From an uncultured Flavobacteriales bacterium (lineage in GTDB: Bacteria; Bacteroidota; Bacteroidia; Flavobacteriales_G; Salibacteraceae), in contig CALSRO010000006.1 in assembly GCA_943788775.1 (NCBI GenBank), positions 62,001-126,000 of the forward strand: a stretch of 64,000 nt of DNA. The letters are read 5' to 3'. Positions 1 through 7,518 of the stretch are shown in pieces. The stretch's first letter is position 1. Every line of letters begins with the position of its first letter. A program made the position numbers and the translations under genes. The notes below the pieces were generated by a model. That model was given only the letters and a program-made list of their open reading frames with translations. It did not search any database and was not told where the DNA came from.

Positions 1-457
1 TAGAACCGCCAGCGCAAAGCGAAGGTTGGAGACCATTGAAAAACTTACAAAGGCTGGAATTCCAGTATCGGTAAATATGGCTCCAATCATTCCAGGATTG
101 AACAGTCATGAGATATTTAATCTGCTCAAGGCGGTAAAGGATGCAGGAGCAAGAGACGCAAATTACATCATGGTAAGACTGAATGGTCCCGTAGCGGATG
201 TGTTTGCCCATTGGGTGAAAAGCGCATATCCAGATCGTGCAGACAAGGTGTTAAACCACATTTTAGGAGCGTACGATGAAAGTTTGGGCAGCAACGAATT
301 TGGTGCTAGAATGAGAGGCTCAGGCAAAATGGCCGAGCAAATTCGAGATACATTCAAACTGGCTCGAAAACAGATTTTTGGTGAAGTCGAAAAAGTAGAA
401 TTGAACTGCAATTCATTCCTGCGACCAAGTTCGAACGGACAACTTAATCTGTTTTAG
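1..457 (+). CDS. PA0069-family radical SAM protein, C-terminal part
   Basis: The reading frame is already open at base 2 (RTASAKRRLETIEKL...), so this is the C-terminal end of a gene that begins before the window; a TTG at 26 is not a real start. The remaining ~150 residues contain the PA0069/Rv2578c hallmark after the radical SAM barrel, namely the PRTASAKRRLETIEKLTKAG-type segment (its first residue lies off the window), then PVSVNMAPIIPGLN and GARDANYIMVRLNGPV. The radical SAM CxxxCxxC cluster itself is outside the window. The physiological substrate of this family is not established. The end of the protein (RPSSNGQLNLF) is typical. Family assignment is from remembered motifs, with good confidence. 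Confidence 0.85.
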   Translation, partial: RTASAKRRLETIEKLTKAGIPVSVNMAPIIPGLNSHEIFNLLKAVKDAGARDANYIMVRLNGPVADVFAHWVKSAYPDRADKVLNHILGAYDESLGSNEFGARMRGSGKMAEQIRDTFKLARKQIFGEVEKVELNCNSFLRPSSNGQLNLF

Positions 458-525
458 TCGTTAGATAACAATTTGTCAATTGAATGTGAATCATTAAATT
501 TCGAAAAAAATTAAACTTTATTACG

Positions 526-960
526 ATGAAACATTCAATTTTTCTTCTAATTGCTATTGCTTTTGGAATATCAGCAAACTCCCAAACTCTATCAGTAACT
601 AATACTACAACCTGCGACCTCGAGGTTGTGGTATACTATGACCCCGGAGGTGGATGTACTAGTAAATGAGCGGTTACTACTTGTATTTTTGCAAACACAA
701 CAACCCCAACCCCGGTGTACACTCTTGGGACAGGAGAAACTTATCACCATGTTGAAGTATATTCATACGGAGCATGTGCAACCAATAGAACATGCATTGA
801 TAGCGGAGTAATTGGTTTTCAAGCTGGAATTTGGGCTTGCACACTTGTTTATCCTGCCGCTACTACGTTTCAAGATAATTGCGTTCATTGCGGGGGCGGG
901 GTCATCAATCTCGGGATGGCGCAAATTGCATCCAACTATCAATTAGACATTACACCATAG
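526..960 (+). pseudogene. Secreted Cys-rich protein interrupted by an in-frame TGA
   Basis: An ATG at 526 opens a frame with a clear signal peptide (MKHSIFLLIAIAFGISANSQ). It runs 47 codons to a TGA at 667-669, and the same frame then continues without another stop to TAG at 958-960. The part after the stop has the same composition as the part before it (Thr/Val/Tyr/Gly with scattered Cys, including a VHCGGG motif), so the two halves look like one protein of about 144 residues broken by a nonsense change. TGA is a normal terminator elsewhere in the window, so recoding is unlikely. I do not recognise the family and see no T9SS sorting domain. The second half has only a GTG (715) as a possible start and no signal peptide. 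It may be a recent pseudogene or a base-calling error. Confidence 0.6.
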
Positions 961-1006
961 AAAATTTTATACGACCAATAAAAATTTATTGTGCCTACTC
1001 ATTCGG

Positions 1007-1014
1007 TAATTTTG
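1007..1014 (+). promoter_or_regulatory. Bacteroidota -7 box (TAnnTTTG) for the T9SS cargo gene
   Basis: TAATTTTG matches the Bacteroidota housekeeping -7 consensus exactly. A weak -33 candidate (TTTA, 985-988) lies 18 bases upstream. Only four bases separate the box from the ATG at 1019, so transcription would begin at or within about two bases of the start codon. Confidence 0.5.
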
Positions 1015-1018
1015 AGTA

Positions 1019-3523
1019 ATGAGACTTGCACTAGCACTCATCTTAATTAGCTCTATTTTATTCAGTTTTGGGCAAGGAACCACTAGCCACTGGTGCTTTG
1101 GAGATAGCGCCTCAATCCAGTTCCAGAATTTTAGTCCAAATAGCCTTGGAAATAGTATAATGAAATCTGAAAAGGGTACTGCCACAATAAGCAGTGCCAC
1201 TGGGGTTCTTGAGTACTATTCTAGACCTGATACGGTATATAGCAGCCAGCATAATGTAGTTGTAAATGGTTCTGGTATTCGGGGTGATGAAATGGCCACT
1301 CAAGCAGCGCTAATCATGCCCCATCCGGTAAATCCAGATTGGCATTTTTTGGTGACGAACAAGGTTTTTGACAGTAACCCTGATTCAAATGGCCTTTACC
1401 TAAGTCAAATTAGGAAAACCATCGATAGTCCAACTGGGAAGTTTATCGAATCGATGAAGAATGTACTCCTATTTAATAATGTAAGTGAAAGCTTTACTTC
1501 AACGCATCATGCCAATGGTAAGGATGTGTGGATTACAACAAGAATACCATATTCAGATACATTAGTGTCAATATTGATTGGTGAATTTGGAGCTGTTGGA
1601 TCTCCAGTATATTCTGTGACGAGTGTTCCGTGTCAATATGCTTCTTCTGGTCAATTGAAGTCGTCACCTTCAGGCGAGTACCTATCGGAGGTGTTTTGGG
1701 TTTCTAGTGTGTTTGATCCAGTAGCCGCGATTCATAAATTCGATAGGACGACTGGACTAGTTTCAGAATCTGTTGGTATCGCACCTTATCCATCTTCATG
1801 GACATACACAACCTATGGGACTGAATTTTCTCAGGACTCAAAGCGGGTCTATTTTTCCTATTTCTCACAACTACCGTTTTCAACAATCCAACAATACTCC
1901 ATTCAGGTATTTGATTCAACCACGATCTCTGACTCTAGGGTTCAAATTGGAGATTCTATATATGGAGTGTTTTCAATGCAAATAGGTATAGATTCTAGGA
2001 TTTATACCGCCACCCGAAAAAACTTTCTTGGTTGTATCTATAATCCCAGTGACTCAGGCTTGGCTGCTAATTATGTTGACTCAGCTTTACACTTGACTCA
2101 TGGTGTAAGTAATCAAGGTTTACCAGATTTCATACAAACATCCTTTCATCCCGCATATTTCGATTATGTTAGGAATTGTAGTCATCGATCCACAAGGTTT
2201 TATCATAGAAATCCCGCGATTGACAGCGTGTTTTGGAACTTCGGGGATACAGCTACAGGTGCGCTCAACTTTAGTAGTGAAGTGAATCCTGAGCATCAAT
2301 TTTCTTCGGCCGGCACTTTTGGGGTAACATCGATTATACATCACGATAGTATCATTGATACCTTCTATCGGGAAATTGTCATCATTGACCGACCTAGTTT
2401 TGGTTCAATGCCATTGGAGTATCACAGATGTATCGGAGATACGGTCGAAATTGTTGTTCCCATATCTGATCGATACACCGAGTTTGGGTGGAGCGATAAT
2501 TCATCAGATAGCATCCGAATTTTTAACGAAAGCACTTCTCTAGTGCTGACACTGGCTAACTTCTGCGATACCATTCGCGACACTTTTGAGTTATATTTTG
2601 ACCCGTCTTTTCAATTTGACTTAACCGCAGATACGGTAATTTGCGATGACTCAGCTTTTACCATCGACCCCAAAATAGATGAGGATGTGATTTATGAATG
2701 GTCAACCGGTGCGGCCACTCCGAATATTACGATCCATACAAATGGTGTCTATAGCTTGAAGGCTTTCAATTCTTGTGATACATTGACAGATTCTATCAAG
2801 GTGACATTCAGAAAAACTTTGGCGCCACTATTACTGACGGATACGGTGATATGTGATCCGCCACCGTATTCCATCTCGAGTGTTTTTGATACTGCGGTGT
2901 CGTATTTCATTATTAGCGAATATGGTGACAGCCTATCAAATACATCCATCTATGATAATGGGCGTTACACCATCATACGTAAAAATGAATGTGGCTTTAT
3001 TCAGGAGGATTTTGTGGTTGAGTTTTCTGACAAGCCAACATTAGAAATTGTAGAGTTGCAAACTATTTGCGAAAATGGAGAGGCAATTCTAGAAGCATTT
3101 ACCAATTCAGATGCAGTGTTGTGGTCAACTGGCGACACTTCGGAGGTAATAAAAGTGAGTAAAACTGGTAGTTATAGAGTAGAAACCACCGAATCTAATT
3201 GTCTGGTAATTGATTCGTTTTTTGTTGATGATGTACGCTGTGATAGTGCTTGCAGACCTAGAATTTCGAATGTAATTACGCCAAATGCAGACGGGGTAAA
3301 TGATTTGTTTTTCGCTGAGATCAATTGTGTAGTAAGCGATTTTCAATTAGAGATTTACAATAGATGGGGGCAATTAATTTTCCAATCGACATATCAACGT
3401 GATCGATTTGATGGATATGTGAACGGTACAAAAGTATCTGAAGGGGTTTACTATTACAGTTTAAGCTATTTAGCGAAGGGCAGAAGCACTGTGTCTAGAG
3501 GAGCGTTTACCATTCTTCATTAA
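1019..3523 (+). CDS. T9SS type B cargo: large secreted protein with gliding-motility-associated C-terminal domain
   Basis: This 834-residue protein starts with a signal peptide (MRLALALILISSILFSFGQG). The first ~380 residues resemble the PKD-linked beta-rich (propeller-like) N-terminal part common in flavobacterial cell-surface proteins. A PKD-type segment follows near residues 400-460 (FYHRNPAIDSVFWNFGDT), then several short Ig-like repeats each built around TVICDD/TVICDP and YEWSTG-type strands (about 460-740). The last ~90 residues are the CHU_C/type B sorting domain (ISNVITPNADGVNDLF, LEIYNRWGQLIF, EGVYYYSL), which directs export by the type IX system and surface attachment. ATG at 1019 is preceded by a TAnnTTTG box, supporting this start. 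The ligand is unknown; an adhesin-like or structural surface role is inferred. Confidence 0.9.
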   Translation: MRLALALILISSILFSFGQGTTSHWCFGDSASIQFQNFSPNSLGNSIMKSEKGTATISSATGVLEYYSRPDTVYSSQHNVVVNGSGIRGDEMATQAALIMPHPVNPDWHFLVTNKVFDSNPDSNGLYLSQIRKTIDSPTGKFIESMKNVLLFNNVSESFTSTHHANGKDVWITTRIPYSDTLVSILIGEFGAVGSPVYSVTSVPCQYASSGQLKSSPSGEYLSEVFWVSSVFDPVAAIHKFDRTTGLVSESVGIAPYPSSWTYTTYGTEFSQDSKRVYFSYFSQLPFSTIQQYSIQVFDSTTISDSRVQIGDSIYGVFSMQIGIDSRIYTATRKNFLGCIYNPSDSGLAANYVDSALHLTHGVSNQGLPDFIQTSFHPAYFDYVRNCSHRSTRFYHRNPAIDSVFWNFGDTATGALNFSSEVNPEHQFSSAGTFGVTSIIHHDSIIDTFYREIVIIDRPSFGSMPLEYHRCIGDTVEIVVPISDRYTEFGWSDNSSDSIRIFNESTSLVLTLANFCDTIRDTFELYFDPSFQFDLTADTVICDDSAFTIDPKIDEDVIYEWSTGAATPNITIHTNGVYSLKAFNSCDTLTDSIKVTFRKTLAPLLLTDTVICDPPPYSISSVFDTAVSYFIISEYGDSLSNTSIYDNGRYTIIRKNECGFIQEDFVVEFSDKPTLEIVELQTICENGEAILEAFTNSDAVLWSTGDTSEVIKVSKTGSYRVETTESNCLVIDSFFVDDVRCDSACRPRISNVITPNADGVNDLFFAEINCVVSDFQLEIYNRWGQLIFQSTYQRDRFDGYVNGTKVSEGVYYYSLSYLAKGRSTVSRGAFTILH

Positions 3524-3583
3524 TAGCTTAAGCAAACAATTCATTTCGCTTATCTTCGTTAAGGATTCACCTAACTCATTATC

Positions 3584-4399
3584 ATGGCATTATTTCGCAA
3601 TTTCATCCTATTCGCCTTTGTAGCGGTGCTATTCTCGTTTTCCGAAAAACCTGCAGACTATTCTAAGGTGCTCCCAGGCGTGGTCAAAGTCAATGACTAC
3701 TTGTACTACGACAAAACCGAAGCGACCAATCTTTGGTGGAGAGAGTATTTGTATTGGACAAAGAATGAATACGGGGCAGACTCACCTCAGTACCTATCCA
3801 TATTTCCTGATACAAACGTGTGGCGCAGCAGCATGAGTTATAATGAGCCTTATGTCAAATACTATCTAAATCATGAGGCTTACAAGGATTATCCTGTTGT
3901 TGGGATCACGTGGAAACAAGCTAGCGAGTTTTGTGCCTGGCGCACTGAGAGAGTGAGAGAAAACCTGACAGAACAAGGGAAGATCGATCGTGCTCCTGCT
4001 TATTTCACATACCGACTACCAACGTATGAGGAGTGGATGTTGATGTATGACGATGTATCTAAGTTGACTTTTCTAATTGGTGACGAGGGGAAGCGCAAAT
4101 ACCAAGGTATGGCCCGATTTAATATGAAGCGCGGACAGGGCGATAATATGGGGGTAGCTGGCAAACTGAATGACAATGCAGACGTCACTGCTCCAGCGGA
4201 AAGTTATTGGCCCAACCAATATGGAGTTTACAATATCAAAGGCAATGTGAGCGAGTGGCTTCTGGATAAAAACACCTATGTCGGTGGTGCTTGGAATACT
4301 CGAATTGATGAAGATGTCACAACCAAACTAAAGCTAACAGAGGCTTCTGCCTCAGTCGGTTTTCGCTGTGTGTGCGAGGTGGCGGAAGAGGCACCCTAA
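3584..4399 (+). CDS. SUMF1/formylglycine-generating-enzyme-fold exported protein
   Basis: The 271-residue product has an N-terminal hydrophobic signal sequence (about residues 1-20) and then a SUMF1/EgtB-type fold. Visible landmarks are YYDKTEATNLWWREYL near the start, YPVVGITWKQASEFCAWR, YRLPTYEEWM, the YGVYNIKGNVSEWL segment and the closing GFRCVC. This fold is shared by formylglycine-generating enzymes and by GldJ/GldK-type gliding lipoproteins. Here there is no lipobox Cys after the signal sequence and no other gld gene nearby, so it should not be called GldK or GldJ. Enzymatic activity is uncertain. It ends one base before the convergent gene at 4400-4921. Confidence 0.8.
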   Translation: MALFRNFILFAFVAVLFSFSEKPADYSKVLPGVVKVNDYLYYDKTEATNLWWREYLYWTKNEYGADSPQYLSIFPDTNVWRSSMSYNEPYVKYYLNHEAYKDYPVVGITWKQASEFCAWRTERVRENLTEQGKIDRAPAYFTYRLPTYEEWMLMYDDVSKLTFLIGDEGKRKYQGMARFNMKRGQGDNMGVAGKLNDNADVTAPAESYWPNQYGVYNIKGNVSEWLLDKNTYVGGAWNTRIDEDVTTKLKLTEASASVGFRCVCEVAEEAP

Positions 4400-4921
4400 T
4401 TACGAGAATGCCCTTAGCCAATTTTTTGCCTTTGATCTCATTCCTGGGCTCTCGTCTTCTTTCAATGGTTTTAGAAATAGTTTCATCTCCTCACGTAATT
4501 CAGGGTAGGGTTTAGCAATATAGCAAGCGCACTCCAGAGCGTGAGCTCGTACTGCGATGGCGTGCTTTTGAGAGGTAAAAACTCGAGTGGCCTGATCGTA
4601 AACCTCTCCTGAAATTTCTTCGTTCACATCAATGTGAGACATGCAACGCCATAAGTCTCGAAGCATACTTTGGTTTGTCGTTGCCTTCAATTGATTCCAA
4701 ATCAACGTTTGTATGGAACTGCCCATCTCTTTGTTTGCTTCCACATAGTGGGTCAACAACCATATCATGTACCAGCGAATGGGTTGCTTTTGATGCTGAA
4801 CTTCTGAAAAGAACGCATTGAAATCGAGGCCTTCCTTTTCGATACTAGCGATCAATTTGTTGATGTTCGCTTTAGATCGGTTAAGTGTCAAAAACTCAGC
4901 TATTTCACGAGGTGAAATCAT
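4400..4921 (-). CDS. Conserved hypothetical alpha-helical protein, possibly HEAT-like
   Basis: The product of 173 residues has no signal peptide or membrane segment and is predicted by eye to be all alpha-helical: successive amphipathic helices such as PIRWYMIWLLTHYVE, TLIWNQLKATTNQSMLRDLWRCMS and AIAVRAHALECACYIAKPYPELREEMKLFL, ending in MRSKAKNWLRAF. This repetitive helix-turn-helix pattern is reminiscent of HEAT repeats, but I cannot name a family. The start lies two bases downstream of the AMP nucleosidase stop, so the two genes form a tight operon and the protein may act with or regulate that enzyme. The function is unknown. Confidence 0.75.
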   Translation of the reverse strand: MISPREIAEFLTLNRSKANINKLIASIEKEGLDFNAFFSEVQHQKQPIRWYMIWLLTHYVEANKEMGSSIQTLIWNQLKATTNQSMLRDLWRCMSHIDVNEEISGEVYDQATRVFTSQKHAIAVRAHALECACYIAKPYPELREEMKLFLKPLKEDESPGMRSKAKNWLRAFS

Positions 4922-4923
4922 AT

Positions 4924-5697
4924 CTATTCAAATCTCAGGTGCCGAACTGAGTGGCCTTCTTCTCGGATTTCCTTCAAGGCATCTATTCCAATTTGAATAT
5001 GAGAATCCACGAATTTCTCCGTCACACTTTTATCGCTTATATCCGTTTTTACACCTTCAGGTACCATGGGTTGGTCTGTAACGAGTAATAAAGCTCCGAT
5101 GGGTATGTGGTTATGAAATCCTGCAGAAAACAGCGTAGTGGTCTCCATATCGATGGCCATCGCCCTAATTGTCCGCAGATACTCTTTGAATTTTTCATCA
5201 TGTTCCCAAACTCTTAGATTTGTAGTGTAAACCGTTCCGGTCCAATAATCCAAGCCTTTGTCGCGGATGGTTGATGAAACGGAACGTTGCAAAGTGAATG
5301 CGGGTAATGCAGGCACTTCAGGAGGGAAGTAGTCGTTGGATGTACCTTCTCCTCGTATTCCAGCCAAGGGCAAAATGAAATCTCCGACACGGCTTTTTGA
5401 TTTTAGACCTCCACACTTTCCTAGGAAAAGCACCGCCTTTGGTTCAATGGCCGTCAGTAAATCCATAATGGTAGCGGCATTTGGACTGCCCATTCCAAAA
5501 TTAATGATGCTCACTCCCTCAGCAGTGGCATTGCGCATGGCTTTGTCCTTGCCTGTCACTTCAACCTTGTGTTTATCAGCAAAGCGCTCAACGTAGTTGT
5601 CAAAATTTGTAAGCAATACGTATTTCGAGAAGTTTTCAAGTGGAGTTCCTGTATATCTCGGCAGCCAATTGGCCACTATTTCTTCTTTGGATTTCAT
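4924..5697 (-). CDS. amn: AMP nucleosidase (short phosphorylase-family form)
   Basis: The roughly 257-residue protein belongs to the PNP/UDP phosphorylase superfamily and matches the short Bacteroidota AMP nucleosidase, which hydrolyses AMP to adenine and ribose 5-phosphate. Visible signatures are GVSIINFGMGSPNAATIMDL, the FLGKCGGLKSK glycine motif, GEGTSNDYFPPEVPALPAF, and the purine/ribose-binding AIDMETTTLFSAGF with the conserved Met-Glu. ATG at 5697 is preferred; an in-frame TTG at 5706 would add three residues. The long AMN N-terminal regulatory domain of Enterobacteria is absent. It lies two bases upstream of the helical protein at 4400-4921 and is divergent from the acyltransferase at 5764. 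A TTACTTTG box lies six bases upstream of the ATG. Confidence 0.9.
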   Translation of the reverse strand: MKSKEEIVANWLPRYTGTPLENFSKYVLLTNFDNYVERFADKHKVEVTGKDKAMRNATAEGVSIINFGMGSPNAATIMDLLTAIEPKAVLFLGKCGGLKSKSRVGDFILPLAGIRGEGTSNDYFPPEVPALPAFTLQRSVSSTIRDKGLDYWTGTVYTTNLRVWEHDEKFKEYLRTIRAMAIDMETTTLFSAGFHNHIPIGALLLVTDQPMVPEGVKTDISDKSVTEKFVDSHIQIGIDALKEIREEGHSVRHLRFE

Positions 5698-5703
5698 ATC
5701 GGA

Positions 5704-5711
5704 CAAAGTAA
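5704..5711 (-). promoter_or_regulatory. Near-consensus -7 box (TTACTTTG) for amn
   Basis: On the minus strand TTACTTTG ends six bases before the ATG at 5697. It deviates from TAnnTTTG at one base. The same octamer precedes the symporter (7506-7513) and the Wza-like gene (38150-38143), which suggests it is a functional variant rather than chance. Confidence 0.35.
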
Positions 5712-5763
5712 AGATTCATGGATTAAACGTTGTTTAATTGGAATAATGATATTTTCGAACTGA

Positions 5764-7128
5764 ATGCTTTATTCGATACTGAAACCTATTATCACCTATT
5801 CGTTGAATGCTTTTTTTAAGCGCATCGATGTTATTGGTGCGGAAAACTTAGAGTACGATGGTGTTCTATTCGTTTGCAATCACCCAAGTGCGCTGTTCGA
5901 TCCGATAATAGTTGCCAGCAGAACGAAGAAGTCGATACATTTTTTGGCGGGTGCAGAATGGTTTGGCACCGGATTTCAGTCATGGGTTTTTCAGAACCAG
6001 TTCAAAATGATACCAGTTTATCGCCCATGGCTGGCTAAAGACAAAAAAAAGGCGGAGGCCAGTAATGACGAGATGTTCAATGCGTGTTATGAGTCCCTTG
6101 GAGAGGGAAAGCGGATCATTATTTTTCCTGAAGCTAGCAGTGTAACTGTTCCGTGGGTTCGAGATATAAAAACGGGAGCAGTCCGAATCAAGCTTGGTGC
6201 AGATCGGTTCATTGATGGAGAGAAAAAAGTACGGATTGTGCCCATAGGTCTCAATTATACCAACCCACACAGGTTTCAGACTCGCGTAGTAATGAAGGTT
6301 GGTGAACCCATCGACTTTTCGGATTTAGAAAATCAAGAATGGGCCGATGAAAAAGAACTGGTCATTGCCATGACTGAAAGGGTGCGGGAGAAAATGGGGG
6401 AGCTACTGTATTACCCCGAAGACATGCAGCAATTTGAGTTTGTCAAGGATGTGAAGAAACTGATGACTGGAGTGCTGAAATCTGATCTGGGTGTAGCCGA
6501 GGGGGACTTAGCTCGAGAATTCGACATACGAAAGCAGATCGTAGGAGAAATCAATGAGATTAGCACCAAGAATCCCGAGGAGGTGAAAGTAGTGGCGACT
6601 GAATTGCGGTCTTATATTGAAACGTTTGAGGCTCTTGGGTTCAGGCAGTTCAATCCTTTTGAAGAGCCGGTGTTGATTGCCTTGGTAAAGCTTGTCGGAC
6701 TTGTGTTAGGTCTTCCTCTATTTATCATTGGGACCATTTTTAACCTCTTGCCTTTTCTAATCGCTCAGGCGATATACAAACAGTTTTTTGTAGGTAAAGT
6801 AACAAAGAGGGATGCTGAAGGACAGCTAAACTCAGCCTTTGCGGGTTCTCTTGGTTTTGCATCAGGTTTGGTAGTCTTTCTGATTTGGTACACCGGGCTG
6901 TGGGTTTTAGTGAGCCAATTCATGCCCTTTTGGATGGCATTTCTGTTAAGTATTGTATTGGGCTATAGCTGCGGTCGTTTCGCGATGTTGTGGTATAAGT
7001 GGATCATTCAAATCATGAAATATTCTAAATGGCAAATGCTTCGGATATCAAAGCCAGAACTGATTGATTCGCTTCTTAAGTCAAGATCAAAGCTGATTAG
7101 TGAATTGTTGAAATTAAGAAGAGGGTGA
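5764..7128 (+). CDS. 1-acylglycerol-3-phosphate acyltransferase-like membrane protein
   Basis: This is a 454-residue PlsC-type acyltransferase. The catalytic motif is NHPSALFDPII near residues 38-48 (the H-x5-D form usual in this Bacteroidota clade), followed by a substrate-binding FPEASSV motif near residue 120 in place of the common FPEG. The C-terminal ~170 residues contain three or four hydrophobic segments (for example LVKLVGLVLGLPLFIIGTIF and WMAFLLSIVLGYSCGRFAML), giving membrane anchoring beyond the ~250-residue core of ordinary PlsC. It probably acylates lysophospholipid or a related lipid in the inner membrane. A variant -7 box (TATTTTCG, 5750-5757) lies just upstream. Its stop overlaps the start of the next lipoprotein gene by four bases (GTGA). 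Confidence 0.85.
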   Translation: MLYSILKPIITYSLNAFFKRIDVIGAENLEYDGVLFVCNHPSALFDPIIVASRTKKSIHFLAGAEWFGTGFQSWVFQNQFKMIPVYRPWLAKDKKKAEASNDEMFNACYESLGEGKRIIIFPEASSVTVPWVRDIKTGAVRIKLGADRFIDGEKKVRIVPIGLNYTNPHRFQTRVVMKVGEPIDFSDLENQEWADEKELVIAMTERVREKMGELLYYPEDMQQFEFVKDVKKLMTGVLKSDLGVAEGDLAREFDIRKQIVGEINEISTKNPEEVKVVATELRSYIETFEALGFRQFNPFEEPVLIALVKLVGLVLGLPLFIIGTIFNLLPFLIAQAIYKQFFVGKVTKRDAEGQLNSAFAGSLGFASGLVVFLIWYTGLWVLVSQFMPFWMAFLLSIVLGYSCGRFAMLWYKWIIQIMKYSKWQMLRISKPELIDSLLKSRSKLISELLKLRRG

Positions 7129-7448
7129 GGGGATTTATAGGCGTTTTTTTATTGTGTGCTGTTGCGGGATGTAACTCTTCAGTATATGATTTTAAGGTCG
7201 AGCAAGAGGGTTATTCGACAAGGATTAAACTGTTTAAAGATTCAACTTTTGTCGCCCATGCAGAAGAGGGAGGTGCAGAGCATAGCTACGCTGGCTATTG
7301 GCGCGGAAACCCAGAGGATGGTGGATTCAAAGCTATGGCCACTAGAGATGGCTTTGACATACTTGAGAATGAATTGCAGTTTACATTCCAAGGAAGCGGA
7401 GCAGATTTGAAGTTGATCGCAATCGATACGCTCCCGCCCAAGTACTGA
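7125..7448 (+). CDS. Small hypothetical lipoprotein
   Basis: The product of 107 residues begins at GTG 7125, overlapping the upstream stop as GTGA, so it is probably translationally coupled to the acyltransferase gene. Its N-terminus (MRGFIGVFLLCAVAGC) is a lipoprotein signal with Cys16 as the lipidated residue. The mature part is short and beta-rich (YSTRIKLFKDSTFVAH, AGYWRG, LQFTFQG), resembling small copper-resistance-NlpE-like or lipocalin-like strands, but I cannot assign a family. Its location in an operon with a lipid acyltransferase suggests an envelope role. Function unknown. Confidence 0.75.
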   Translation: MRGFIGVFLLCAVAGCNSSVYDFKVEQEGYSTRIKLFKDSTFVAHAEEGGAEHSYAGYWRGNPEDGGFKAMATRDGFDILENELQFTFQGSGADLKLIAIDTLPPKY

Positions 7449-7505
7449 TCAATCACGTGTTGACAATTCGAACTGTGGATTCCGTTTTGGCTAATCTCAC
7501 TGAAC

Positions 7506-7513
7506 TTACTTTG
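7506..7513 (+). promoter_or_regulatory. Near-consensus -7 box (TTACTTTG) for the symporter
   Basis: TTACTTTG lies five bases before the ATG at 7519 and is preceded by TTTG at 7486-7489, a reasonable -33 element. One base departs from TAnnTTTG. Confidence 0.35.
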
Positions 7514-7518
7514 CTGAC

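Noticed and set aside
667..669. Selenocysteine or recoded TGA in the secreted gene at 526
   Set aside because: TGA is an ordinary stop for many genes in the window, there is no visible SECIS-like hairpin or selenocysteine gene, and a Cys-rich secreted protein gives no reason for Sec at this place. A nonsense change is simpler.
715..960. Independent gene starting at GTG 715
   Set aside because: It is in the same frame as the signal-peptide frame at 526, has no ribosome-binding site or signal peptide of its own, and is better read as the second half of one interrupted gene.
3584..4399. GldJ or GldK gliding lipoprotein
   Set aside because: It shares the SUMF1 fold but lacks a lipobox and has no gldL, gldM or gldN neighbours.
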